From Thermocrinis sp. (lineage in GTDB: Bacteria; Aquificota; Aquificia; Aquificales; Aquificaceae), in assembly GCA_028276475.1 (NCBI GenBank), contig JAPYWH010000004.1:1-64000 (forward strand): 64,000 bases of DNA, written 5' to 3'. Of this stretch, positions 12,599 through 20,685 are shown piece after piece. Below the pieces are notes generated by a model that worked only from the letters and a program-made list of their open reading frames with translations, searched no databases and was not told the DNA's origin. Position numbers and translations under genes: made by a program. The stretch's first letter is position 1, and every line of letters begins with the position of its first letter.

Positions 12599-13930
12599 AT
12601 GTCCATGTATTCCCTGGTTTATAAAAACAAAAAGTTTGTAGCGGGTGTTATAGGTCTCGTGTCTTTAGCTTTCTTACTCTGGCTACTTTGGGTTGGGGGT
12701 GTAAGAGACATTGCCAATATAGGGCAGAACTGCGTAGCAAATGTGGATGGCACATGCATAACATTGAGAGACTACAGAAGGGAGCTTTTGAGGTACGGAA
12801 ATTTAGCACAAAACAAAGATATGGAGCGATTGTTAAAACAGCAAGTGCTTGAAAGTTTGATAGTTCAGGAACTTCTTTATGCAAGGGCAAAAAAACTTGG
12901 CTTTCTTGCCAGCAACCAGGAGGTCATAGACCTTATAAAATCAGACCCAAGCTTTCAGGAAAATGGCATATTTAGCACTTCCAAGTACAAAGAGAGCCTT
13001 GCCCGTCTGGGCTTGGAGCCAACGGAGTATGAGGAATACATAAGAAAAATACTAACCATACAAAAGCTACTGAACCTTATAGGCAACGGTGTTTATATGA
13101 AGCCAAAGGAGGAGGAAATTAACTTGCTTAGCCAGAGCTTTGAAATAAGCGGTAGGCTTTACATAATAAACCCGGAGGATGTATCGGTTAGCGTTAGTGA
13201 AAAGGAGATCCTTGACTTTTACACCCAAAACAGGGAAAGCTTTAAGAGGGAGCCCACAAAGGTAGTTCGGCTTTGGATAGAAAAAGACAAACAAAAAGCG
13301 GAAGAGATATACAGAGCCCTTAGGAATAGGCAAGAAGTTCCAAATTTTAAAGAGTTCAAACTGCCACAGCAGGAGGGAGAATTTCCCGCAGGGCTCAAGG
13401 GAGAGTTAAACAGGCTCAGCCCTACTGACCCCATAAGCTTGGTAAAGACAGGAGAGGGTTATGCCATAGTTTTTCTCTTCAAGGAGGAGACCGGCGGATA
13501 CAAAAGCCTGGAGGAGGTAAAAGCCCAGATTGAAAAGACACTAAAAGAGAAAAAAGCCCAAGAGCAGGTAAAGTCTTTGGCAGAGAGGGTTAAAGAGGAT
13601 CTAAAACAGGGCAAAGATGTTCCTTATAAGTTCTTTGAGTTTTCTAAGACGCCAGCCCTCCAGCTTCTCTCTGTAATGAAGCTTGGAGAAAAGGACCTCT
13701 TTGAAGTTTTGCTATCCAAAGAAAAGGTCTTTGGTCCTTATCCCTTGCTCAAGGGTTATGGAGTGCTGGTGGTTCAAGAGAGGAGCAAGAAGGAAATAGA
13801 CCAAAAGCAAAGGGCAGAGTTTATTAAAGACCTTATTTCCCTCAAAAAGGATGCTACCATAAACTACTACATAGAGAGCCTTAGAAAAGGTGCAAAGGTT
13901 AAAATAAACAGGGAGCTAATAGGAGGTTAG
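12599..13930 (+). CDS. membrane-anchored PpiD/SurA-like periplasmic chaperone (peptidyl-prolyl isomerase family)
   Basis: A 443-residue protein with a short cytoplasmic start, one membrane segment at about residues 13-32 (VAGVIGLVSLAFLLWLLWVGG), then a SurA-type N-terminal helical domain beginning VANVDGTCITLRDYRREL and a central parvulin-like region around residues 200-310. The layout matches PpiD, which helps outer-membrane proteins fold in the periplasm. The parvulin domain is degenerate by eye, so chaperone activity is likelier than catalysis. The start follows a TAAAAT box after the element debris. It ends 3 bases before citryl-CoA lyase. Confidence 0.75.
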   Translation: MSMYSLVYKNKKFVAGVIGLVSLAFLLWLLWVGGVRDIANIGQNCVANVDGTCITLRDYRRELLRYGNLAQNKDMERLLKQQVLESLIVQELLYARAKKLGFLASNQEVIDLIKSDPSFQENGIFSTSKYKESLARLGLEPTEYEEYIRKILTIQKLLNLIGNGVYMKPKEEEINLLSQSFEISGRLYIINPEDVSVSVSEKEILDFYTQNRESFKREPTKVVRLWIEKDKQKAEEIYRALRNRQEVPNFKEFKLPQQEGEFPAGLKGELNRLSPTDPISLVKTGEGYAIVFLFKEETGGYKSLEEVKAQIEKTLKEKKAQEQVKSLAERVKEDLKQGKDVPYKFFEFSKTPALQLLSVMKLGEKDLFEVLLSKEKVFGPYPLLKGYGVLVVQERSKKEIDQKQRAEFIKDLISLKKDATINYYIESLRKGAKVKINRELIGG

Positions 13931-13933
13931 AGG

Positions 13934-14713
13934 ATGGAAAAGAAGTGGAGAACAGCCATCACCCAGCATGTGGGTCATGAAACCTACATAAGGGGCTACA
14001 GGCTCTTGGACTTGGTGGGCAACCTGAGCTTTGCCCAAGCTATTTATCTGATCCTGAAGGGAGAACTGCCCACAGAGAAGGAGTCCAAGATGATGGAAGC
14101 TATGTTGGTTTCGGTCATTGATCATGGCATTGCGCCACCCTCCGCAATAGCCGCAAGGGCTGTGGCATCTGGTGGGAACTCTTTAAATGTTGGTGTTGCG
14201 GCGGGTGTGCTTGCCTTTGGCTCCGCCCACGGGGGTGCTTTGGAGGATGCCATGAGGTTCCTCCAGGAGGGTGTAAAAAGTGGCAAAAGTGTGGAAGAAA
14301 TAGTCAAAGAGTACTTAGAAAGTAAAAAGCCCATACCCGGCTATGGACACAGATACTACAAGGACTTTGACCCAAGGACCAAAAGGCTCATGGACATAGC
14401 CAAGGAGCTTGGCTTTTATGGACCACACTGCAGGTTTGCGGAGAATGTGGAAGAAGAGATCGGTAGGCAAAAGGGCAAAAGGTTGGTGCTCAATGTGGAT
14501 GGTGCTATAGCGGCGGTGGCATCTGAGATGGGCTTTGACTGGAGGCTCGGAAAGGGCTTTTTCATAATAGGAAGGGTGCCGGGGCTTGTTGCCCATGTGT
14601 ATGAAGAGCTCACCACAGAAAAGCCCTTCTCCAAGAGATTGGACGAGGAAACGGAAGTGGAATACACCGGAGTGCCACCAAGGGAGTTGCCAGCGGAGTT
14701 TAAAAGGGTTTAA
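13934..14713 (+). CDS. ccl: citryl-CoA lyase (reductive TCA cycle)
   Basis: A 259-residue citrate-synthase-fold protein without the large domain of full citrate synthases. Conserved catalytic patches are GSAHGGALEDAM and PGYGHRYYKDFDPRTKR, and a VDGAIAAVASEMGFD stretch. In Hydrogenobacter the reductive TCA cycle cleaves citrate in two steps, citryl-CoA synthetase and then this lyase, which releases acetyl-CoA and oxaloacetate; length and sequence style fit that enzyme. The synthetase genes are not in the window. It lies 3 bases after the PpiD-like gene and 33 bases before sod. Confidence 0.85.
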   Translation: MEKKWRTAITQHVGHETYIRGYRLLDLVGNLSFAQAIYLILKGELPTEKESKMMEAMLVSVIDHGIAPPSAIAARAVASGGNSLNVGVAAGVLAFGSAHGGALEDAMRFLQEGVKSGKSVEEIVKEYLESKKPIPGYGHRYYKDFDPRTKRLMDIAKELGFYGPHCRFAENVEEEIGRQKGKRLVLNVDGAIAAVASEMGFDWRLGKGFFIIGRVPGLVAHVYEELTTEKPFSKRLDEETEVEYTGVPPRELPAEFKRV

Positions 14714-14746
14714 AATAGAAAAAAATCTCAATTAGGAGGTATTGCC

Positions 14747-15382
14747 ATGGCGGTGCATAAACTTCAACCCAAGGACCACCTTAAGCCCTCCAACCTAAAG
14801 GGCATATCCAACGATCAGGTGGAGCCTCACTTTGAGGCACACTACAAGGGCTATGTAACCAAATACAACGAAATCCAGGAAAAGCTGGCGGACTTGAACT
14901 TTTCCGACAGGTCCAAGGCAAACCAAAACTACTCCGAATACAGAGAGCTAAAGGTGGAAGAAAGCTTTAACTACATGGGTGTGATCCTGCACGAACTATA
15001 CTTCGGACACTTAGGGGCAAAGGGACAGCCATCAGAAGCCTTTAAGAAGAAGGTGGAAGAGGACTTTGGCTCTTGGGATGCCTGCGTGCAGGAGCTGAAG
15101 GCAGCGGGCATAGCTTTTAGAGGATGGGCGGTGCTTGGCTTGGACATATTCTCCGGAAGGCTTGTGGTAAACGGTTTGGATGCCCACAATGTGTATAACT
15201 TCACGGGTCTTATTCCGCTCATAATACTTGACACCTACGAGCATGCCTACTATGTGGATTACAAGAACAAAAGACCTCCATACATAGATGCCTTCTTGGA
15301 AAACATAAACTGGGATGTGGTCAATGAAAGGTTTGAGAAGGCTCTGAAGGCTTACGAAGCCATGACAGACTTTGTTAAGTGA
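14747..15382 (+). CDS. sodB: Fe/Mn-type superoxide dismutase (probably Fe)
   Basis: A 211-residue protein; the sequence is very close in style to the Aquifex pyrophilus iron SOD as I remember it (HKLQPKDHLKPSNL..., EAHYKGYVTKYNEIQEKL). Metal ligands are the His of PHFEAHYKGY, the His of VILHELYFGHL, and the Asp and His of LDTYEHAYYVDYKN. It removes superoxide in the cytoplasm, useful to a microaerophile with oxygen-sensitive reductive TCA enzymes; its position behind citryl-CoA lyase fits that. A clear AGGAGG-type ribosome site precedes the ATG. Confidence 0.93.
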   Translation: MAVHKLQPKDHLKPSNLKGISNDQVEPHFEAHYKGYVTKYNEIQEKLADLNFSDRSKANQNYSEYRELKVEESFNYMGVILHELYFGHLGAKGQPSEAFKKKVEEDFGSWDACVQELKAAGIAFRGWAVLGLDIFSGRLVVNGLDAHNVYNFTGLIPLIILDTYEHAYYVDYKNKRPPYIDAFLENINWDVVNERFEKALKAYEAMTDFVK

Positions 15383-15388
15383 TCCCTT

Positions 15389-15403
15389 GGGGGCTCCGCC
15401 CCC
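15389..15403 (+). promoter_or_regulatory. GC hairpin abutting the start codon of the THEP1 gene
   Basis: GGGGGC-TCC-GCCCCC forms a 6-bp perfect stem with a 3-base loop directly before the ATG at 15404 and 6 bases after the sod stop. It occupies the place where a ribosome site would be. It could act as a weak intrinsic terminator for sod (no U-run follows) or limit translation of the next gene. Confidence 0.45.
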
Positions 15404-15925
15404 ATGAAAATAATACTTACCGGCGAGCCGGGTATAGGAAAGACTACCCTCATAAAAAAGCTACTCCAAAGACTCGGAGACAGGGCAATAGGCTTTTGGA
15501 CGGAGGAGGTAAGGGACCCAAAAACTAAAAAGAGAACGGGTTTTAAAGTGATCAGCACAGAAGGCAACGCCCAGCTCTTTGCCAGCAAGTTTTTCACCTC
15601 CAAGCATTTGGTAGGGTCCTACGGAGTGAATACCACCCGGTTTGAGTCGGTAGTCCTTCCCCTTTTGGAAAAGGCAAAAAAAGCAAAGGACCTTTACATA
15701 GTCATGGACGAAATCGGAAAGATGGAGCTGTTTTCTGCTGGTTTTAGGGAGCTGGTGAAAGAGATCCTTTTCAACCCAAAATACAAGGTAATTGCCACCA
15801 TTCCCATAAGGGATGTGCATCCTTTGGTGAGGGAAATCAGAAGGCTTCAGGGGGCAGTGGTTATTGAGGTAGATAAGCAAAACAGAGATTTTTTGGTGGA
15901 AGAGATACTAAAACTTTTGGATTAA
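15404..15925 (+). CDS. THEP1-type nucleoside-triphosphatase
   Basis: A 173-residue small P-loop NTPase of the THEP1 family, known from thermophiles including Aquifex. Walker A is TGEPGIGKTT at residue 5; the family pattern FWTEEVRD follows; Walker B is IVMDEIGKMEL near residue 105. It hydrolyses several NTPs in vitro; the cell role of the family is unclear. It follows sod with a hairpin in place of a normal ribosome site, and precedes an FNR-like flavoprotein gene by 14 bases. Confidence 0.88.
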   Translation: MKIILTGEPGIGKTTLIKKLLQRLGDRAIGFWTEEVRDPKTKKRTGFKVISTEGNAQLFASKFFTSKHLVGSYGVNTTRFESVVLPLLEKAKKAKDLYIVMDEIGKMELFSAGFRELVKEILFNPKYKVIATIPIRDVHPLVREIRRLQGAVVIEVDKQNRDFLVEEILKLLD

Positions 15926-15939
15926 AATAGAAAAGGCTA

Positions 15940-16725
15940 ATGTATCCAGTATTAAAGAAGGAGCCATTAAGCGAGGATTACTTTATTTTAAGTGTAAGGG
16001 CGGAACATCTAAGAAGGTCCCAAGCTGGTCAGTTTGCCCTTTTGCAACATACTGAACTCTCGGAGCCTATCCCTCTTTCCATCTTGGAGGTGAACGGAGA
16101 CGAGGTTAGCTTTTTGGTTAAGGTGGTAGGCAGGAGCACCTTGGAGCTAAAAGAGGAAGCCCAGCAGATATCATACATTGTGGGTCCTTTGGGGAAACCT
16201 TTCCCCGTGAAAAACTATGGCAAGGTAGCCTGCTTTGGGACAGGTTGGGGCATAGCGCCCCTCTATAATGTGGCTAAGTTTTTAAAGGCGGAGGGCAATT
16301 CCCTTGAACTCTATTTCCTTTCTGAGGATGGCTTTTTGCCTCTCAGAGAAAAGCTGGACGCCCTCTTTGACCGGGTTGAGGTGCTAAGGGAACCCAATAG
16401 GGTGGATGCGGATCTTATAATCTCCGCAGGTGGCAACAGGCTCTCAAGGGATGTGTTAAAGTTAAACCCAGAAACGCCACACATAGCCATGGTAAATACC
16501 CATATGTTGGATGCGGTGGGGCTCTGTTTGGTGTGCAGGGTGCTGGTGGACGGTGCTGTTAAGCTTGCTTGCTCGGATGGTCCGTGGTTTGATGCCCAAA
16601 AAGTGGATTGGGAAAACCTCATAAGCAGGGAGGACCTTTTTGCAGAACAGGAAAGGTTAGCCCTTGAAGAGTATCAAAAGCTACTAAGACGTAAAAATCT
16701 AAGAAAAACTTCCTCGGAGGTGTAG
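15940..16725 (+). CDS. FNR-like electron-transfer flavoprotein subunit (PyrK/NfnA/SudB type)
   Basis: A 261-residue protein: FAD domain (about 1-95) with a short flavin motif PIPLSI, NAD(P) domain (about 95-195) starting ACFGTGWGIAPL, then a 2Fe-2S motif C-x2-C-x11-C in GLCLVCRVLVDGAVKLACSDGPWFDA. NfnA, SudB and PyrK share this plan. The fourth ligand Cys normally upstream of the motif is absent here; in NfnA an Asp is reported to take part, so a cluster is still possible. No partner subunit (PyrD, NfnB, SudA) is adjacent, and the neighbour downstream is dapL, so its electron acceptor cannot be named. Confidence 0.72.
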   Translation: MYPVLKKEPLSEDYFILSVRAEHLRRSQAGQFALLQHTELSEPIPLSILEVNGDEVSFLVKVVGRSTLELKEEAQQISYIVGPLGKPFPVKNYGKVACFGTGWGIAPLYNVAKFLKAEGNSLELYFLSEDGFLPLREKLDALFDRVEVLREPNRVDADLIISAGGNRLSRDVLKLNPETPHIAMVNTHMLDAVGLCLVCRVLVDGAVKLACSDGPWFDAQKVDWENLISREDLFAEQERLALEEYQKLLRRKNLRKTSSEV

Positions 16726-16727
16726 AA

Positions 16728-17891
16728 ATGTTTGAGTTTTCCCAGAGGATTTCTCAGCTTCCTCCTTACCTTTTTGCCCAGATTGACAAGAAAAAGAGGG
16801 AAAAGATCGCCCAAGGGGCGGATGTTATTGACCTGGGAGTGGGAGACCCGGACATACCAACACCCAAGCCAATAGTAGATGCCATGAAAAGGGCAGTGGA
16901 AAAGCCCGAGCATCATAGATATCCCTCTTATGAAGGCATGCTCACCTTCCGCCAAGCGGTGGCAGATTGGTATAAAAGGAGGTTTGGTGTTGAGCTGGAC
17001 CCTCAGAAGGAGGTAATTACACTGATCGGTTCAAAGGAGGGGATCGCCCACTTTCCCTTAGCCTTTGTAAATCCAGGGGATGTGGTGCTTTGCCCAGACC
17101 CTGCCTATCCGGTCTATAAGATCGGCACCCTCTTTGCGGGAGGAGTCCCTTATATCCTGCCCTTGAAAGAAGAGAACAACTTCCTTCCGGACTTCAAAAG
17201 CGTTCCCTCCGATGTGCTAAAGAAGGCTAAGATCATATGGGTCAATTATCCCAACAACCCAACCTCTGCAACAGCTACCAGGGAATTTTACAAAGAGCTC
17301 ATAAACTGGGCAAAACAGCACAACATAATAGTGGCGTCTGACCTTGCCTACTCGGAGGTGTATTTTGATGGGGAAAGACCTCCATCCATATTGGAGATAG
17401 AGGGTGCAAAGGATGTTGCCATAGAGTTTCACTCCTTCTCAAAGACCTTCAACATGACCGGCTGGCGTTTGGGTATGGCGGTGGGAAACGAAAAGCTCAT
17501 AGCGGGGCTCGGAAAGGTAAAGACCAACGTGGACTCGGGGCAGTTCCAAGCCATCCAAGAAGCGGGCATTACCGCCTTAAACCTTCCCGAGGAGGAAATT
17601 CAAAAGCTGAGGGATATCTACAAGGAAAGAAGGGAGGTGATGACCAAAGCCCTCAAAGAGGCAGGCTTGGAGGTTTATCCTTCCAACGCCACCTTCTACC
17701 TTTGGGTGAGAGTGCCAAAAGGGTTTAGCTCCGCCCAGTTTGTAGAAAAGCTCCTTGAAGAATGTGCCATCGTTTGCACACCAGGAAATGGCTTTGGGGA
17801 ACACGGAGAGGGCTACTTTAGGATTTCTCTGACAGTCCCCACCCAAAGGCTATTGGAGGCAGCGGAAAGGATCAAAGGGCTCAGGCTCTGA
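16728..17891 (+). CDS. dapL: LL-diaminopimelate aminotransferase
   Basis: A 387-residue class I aminotransferase converting tetrahydrodipicolinate to LL-diaminopimelate in one step for lysine and peptidoglycan. N-terminal LPPYLFAQIDKKKREK, VIDLGVGDPDIPTP, the NYPNNPT motif and the PLP lysine in SFSKTFNMTGWRLG are as in DapL of the bacterial type 2 branch. The start lies 2 bases after the FNR-like gene, and the stop overlaps the CBS protein start by one base, so all three are likely cotranscribed. Confidence 0.88.
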   Translation: MFEFSQRISQLPPYLFAQIDKKKREKIAQGADVIDLGVGDPDIPTPKPIVDAMKRAVEKPEHHRYPSYEGMLTFRQAVADWYKRRFGVELDPQKEVITLIGSKEGIAHFPLAFVNPGDVVLCPDPAYPVYKIGTLFAGGVPYILPLKEENNFLPDFKSVPSDVLKKAKIIWVNYPNNPTSATATREFYKELINWAKQHNIIVASDLAYSEVYFDGERPPSILEIEGAKDVAIEFHSFSKTFNMTGWRLGMAVGNEKLIAGLGKVKTNVDSGQFQAIQEAGITALNLPEEEIQKLRDIYKERREVMTKALKEAGLEVYPSNATFYLWVRVPKGFSSAQFVEKLLEECAIVCTPGNGFGEHGEGYFRISLTVPTQRLLEAAERIKGLRL

Positions 17892-19168
17892 TGAAGGAAG
17901 TTGAACTTCGGGAAATTGCCACCAAGGTGCCAACCCTCAGCTACGACCTCTCCATAGTGGAGGCGCTAAAAATATTTGCAGAATATGGTATATACGACCT
18001 GTTGGTGGTGGTAAAGGATAGAAAACCCTTGGGCGTTGTTTCAAAGAGGGACCTTTTGATGGCACAGCACAGGTCAGACCTAAAGGTAGGAGACATAACC
18101 TCCTCCCTGCCGAAGGTAAAAACCTTCAAATCCTCCTTGGACAGACTGGAAGGGCTCTTTGACTTTTTTACCTTTAACAAAAAGCCTCTCATAGTGGTAA
18201 ATAAGGACGGCACTTACGCAGGCTTACTCTTTTACCATGTGCTTTTGCACTATTTCAGCGGTCTCAGGGAGGGCACTTCGCCCCTCTTTCAAAAGCTGAG
18301 GGAACTTTTTGGCACGGATGCATACTTTTACAACTTTTACCTGAAGGAGACAAAGAGGTTCAGAGAGGAAATGGGCACCGCCCGTTTAGAAAGCCTTTAC
18401 AAGCTTCTGTTGGAGAATGTAAAGGACCAGATAGAGGGAACCGCCTTCCTTTCCTTTGAAGACGGAGAGGTCTATGTGCTCTCTTCCAAAAGGGTGGAAG
18501 AAGAAAAGATAAAACTTCTTATGGAGGAGTTTCATCGGGAGTTTTCTTTGCTATACGGAGAGTCCAAACCGGTGCACGTGTGCGGTTTTTGTGTCCCATT
18601 GAAGGGTGTGAAAAGCTACGAAGAATTCTTCAGCCTAAGCTCCCAGCTAAAGGAAAGGCTAAACTCCACGCCCGATGTTTCCTTTTTCATATACCACGGA
18701 GTTCAGCCCTCTGTGGTGGTCTGTGAATACAAAGGAAGGGAGTACATAAAGCGGGTAATAGAAAAAATCAAAGAGGACTTTACGCAGATCCTTTGGAAGC
18801 TAAAGCACTCAGACAAGGAAATGTGGGAGTACGTCCTGCAAGATGCCTTTAAGGATTATCCATACTTTGAGATCTTTTACATAATCGGCGAAAGGGGTGT
18901 TCAAGTCTCCAACAATGTAATAAACCCAAGGATAAAGTATCCGATAAAGACCGGCAGGAAGGGTGCAGACAGGAGCGAAAAGCCTTACTTTAAAATGGCA
19001 AAGGAAGGGGACATATACATCTCCGAAATATATCTTTCTCAGGCAACGGACGATTTTTGCATCACCCTCTCCTCTAAGTTCAGATACGGAGAAAAGCTCT
19101 ATGTGCTGGCGGGGGACATAAACTACACAGAAGTGCACAAGCTTGTAAAAAGCTACGCCTTTGCCTAA
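17891..19168 (+). CDS. CBS-pair protein with a C-terminal PDC/Cache-like sensor region, cytosolic
   Basis: A 425-residue protein. The first 125 residues hold two CBS repeats (PLGVVSKRDLLMA; a second ending DGTYAGLLFYHVLL), which usually bind adenine nucleotides. The middle (about 145-300) I do not recognise, though its strand/helix pattern is like a degenerate cyclase fold. The last ~120 residues (YIIGERGVQVSNN..., GADRSEKPYFKMAKEGDIYISEIYLSQATDDF) look like a PDC/Cache sensor fold, which is normally extracytoplasmic; no signal or membrane segment is seen. It could sense a nucleotide and a small ligand. An intrinsic-terminator-like hairpin follows. Confidence 0.65.
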   Translation: MKEVELREIATKVPTLSYDLSIVEALKIFAEYGIYDLLVVVKDRKPLGVVSKRDLLMAQHRSDLKVGDITSSLPKVKTFKSSLDRLEGLFDFFTFNKKPLIVVNKDGTYAGLLFYHVLLHYFSGLREGTSPLFQKLRELFGTDAYFYNFYLKETKRFREEMGTARLESLYKLLLENVKDQIEGTAFLSFEDGEVYVLSSKRVEEEKIKLLMEEFHREFSLLYGESKPVHVCGFCVPLKGVKSYEEFFSLSSQLKERLNSTPDVSFFIYHGVQPSVVVCEYKGREYIKRVIEKIKEDFTQILWKLKHSDKEMWEYVLQDAFKDYPYFEIFYIIGERGVQVSNNVINPRIKYPIKTGRKGADRSEKPYFKMAKEGDIYISEIYLSQATDDFCITLSSKFRYGEKLYVLAGDINYTEVHKLVKSYAFA

Positions 19169-19183
19169 ATATAAATATTTTGA

Positions 19184-19206
19184 GCTGGGGGCTTTGAACC
19201 CCCAGC
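19184..19206. terminator. hairpin between converging CBS-protein and cytochrome peroxidase genes
   Basis: GCTGGGGG and CCCCCAGC form a perfect 8-bp stem with a 7-base loop, located in the 46-base gap between two converging genes. A T-run follows about ten bases later on the plus strand and an AT-rich stretch on the minus strand, so it could serve both directions. Confidence 0.6.
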
Positions 19207-19214
19207 AGCGGTCA

Positions 19215-20282
19215 TTATTTTTGAGGCTTTGGTGTGTTAGGTGAAGAGGGTGGTAAAACTGGCAATTTTAAGGCGTGCTCTGGTATCCTTCCAGTTAAGG
19301 AATCCAAGAATGCAACGATTTTATCAATCTCTTCTTTTGTTAAGGTGATTCCGAGTTCTGTCTCTCCCATTATTTTAACAGCTTCTCTTAGGTCCCATAC
19401 TTTTCCATCGTGGAAGTAAGGATATGTTCTTGTTACATTTCTTAAAGATGGGACTTTGTAAACATATTTGTCTGCTTCATTTTTCGTAACGTTGTATCTA
19501 CCTAAATCTTCAGGATCTTGGTATGGATACGGTTTGTAAATTCCAAATTTTTGGAACATGTTGCCACCTAAACCAACACCGTTATGACAAGATACACAAC
19601 CCTTTTCTATAAATAGTTTTAGTCCTTCCTTTTCAGTTTTCGTTAATACCTTTGTATTGCCTCTTAGGAATTCGTCAAATCTTGATGGTGTGACTAATGT
19701 TCTTTCAAAAGCAGCAATAGCTTTTGCTACGTTGTCATAAGTTACAGGATCTTTGTCTTGCGGGAATGCTTTCTTAAACGCTTTAACATATTCATCAATA
19801 GATTTTAATCTTTCCACTACAAGTTCTGGGCTTGGCATAGCCATTTCAACAGGATTCAAGATTGGTCCCTTTGCTTGTTCTTCTAAATCTTTAGCTCTTC
19901 CATCCCAAAATTGTGCAATGTGAAATCCTGCGTTTAATACAGTTGGTGCATTTTTCCCGCCTGTTTTGAAGCCATGTCCAAGAGATGTTTCAACATTATC
20001 CACTCCATAGGTTGCCAAATTGTGGCAGGTATTACAGCTAATAACACCACTTAAAGATAATCTTGGATCATAATAGAGCGTCTTTCCAAGCTCTACCTTC
20101 TCCTTTGTTGTTGGATTATCTGGTGGGGCTGGTATTTCTTTCGGTAGTGGTTGGAAGTATTTCCTCGCTTCCCTTAATAGAGCACTGTCACTATCCCTTT
20201 GTACTGCAATAGAATAAGTGGCAGCACCGAATAAAGCGGCAGACACCAATCCAACTATTGCCAGTTTTTTCATCTCTAGCAC
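19215..20282 (-). CDS. di-haem cytochrome c peroxidase (CcpA/MauG family), periplasmic
   Basis: A 355-residue protein with a signal peptide (KKLAIVGLVSAALFGAATYSIA) and two CxxCH haem c sites, CNTCH near residue 82 and CVSCH near residue 231. It reduces hydrogen peroxide with electrons from small cytochromes in the periplasm. Length fits the family. Codon use is visibly more AT-rich than in the genes on both sides, it has its own consensus promoter, and a MITE-like element sits directly upstream, all suggesting acquisition by transfer. Confidence 0.9.
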   Translation of the reverse strand: MLEMKKLAIVGLVSAALFGAATYSIAVQRDSDSALLREARKYFQPLPKEIPAPPDNPTTKEKVELGKTLYYDPRLSLSGVISCNTCHNLATYGVDNVETSLGHGFKTGGKNAPTVLNAGFHIAQFWDGRAKDLEEQAKGPILNPVEMAMPSPELVVERLKSIDEYVKAFKKAFPQDKDPVTYDNVAKAIAAFERTLVTPSRFDEFLRGNTKVLTKTEKEGLKLFIEKGCVSCHNGVGLGGNMFQKFGIYKPYPYQDPEDLGRYNVTKNEADKYVYKVPSLRNVTRTYPYFHDGKVWDLREAVKIMGETELGITLTKEEIDKIVAFLDSLTGRIPEHALKLPVLPPSSPNTPKPQK

Positions 20283-20308
20283 CTCCTTATTCGGTATTTT
20301 GATTATAT

Positions 20309-20337
20309 ATTATATGCAAATTTTTCTCATTTGTCAA
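20309..20337 (-). promoter_or_regulatory. consensus sigma-70-type promoter for the cytochrome c peroxidase gene
   Basis: On the minus strand TTGACA (20332-20337) and TATAAT (20309-20314) are separated by exactly 17 bases, a perfect match to both hexamers. A ribosome site AAGGAGGTG lies 5 bases before the ATG at 20282. The promoter ends 10 bases from the MITE-like element. Confidence 0.8.
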
Positions 20338-20346
20338 CTAGCAGCC

Positions 20347-20653
20347 GAGGCTGTTCTAAAAATACAGACCTATTGAAAAGTTTCTGGGAAGTGGCATAAT
20401 TTTACCTATGCAAAGCTTTCAGAGCTTGCTGAATGCCCGTTGTGGGACCGATGGAAGGAACCCTGAAGACGGGAGGGATTTTAAAATCCTTGCCATTGTC
20501 CAGCAGGTTCTGAAGGTAGCCCTTCTCTTCCCTGTTCTTGAGAGGAGAATACTCCTCTCCTCCTGCAAGGGAGCGCGGGACAGGGTGAGGAAAGGGTTAG
20601 TCCCTTTAGAGGCTGGGGGGACGGTCCCGATGAGGGATTTTTAGAACAGCCTC
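20347..20653. mobile_element. MITE-like element, long copy (307 bp)
   Basis: Perfect 17-base terminal inverted repeats, GAGGCTGTTCTAAAAAT at the left and ATTTTTAGAACAGCCTC at the right. The left ~110 bases and the right ~30 bases match the 157-bp copy at 12400; an additional ~150 bases in the middle include an internal inverted stretch (CTCTCCTCCTGCAAGGGAG region). It has no ORF for a transposase. It fills most of the 400-base gap between the peroxidase gene and trpA. No clear target-site duplication was found. Confidence 0.75.
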
Positions 20654-20685
20654 ATGCTGAGAAATTCTGTTAATATACAGGTAAG

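Noticed and set aside
20408-20644. 78-aa ORF inside the long MITE-like element as a transposase piece
   Set aside because: No catalytic motif, no codon bias, and the frame is not preserved in the short copy.
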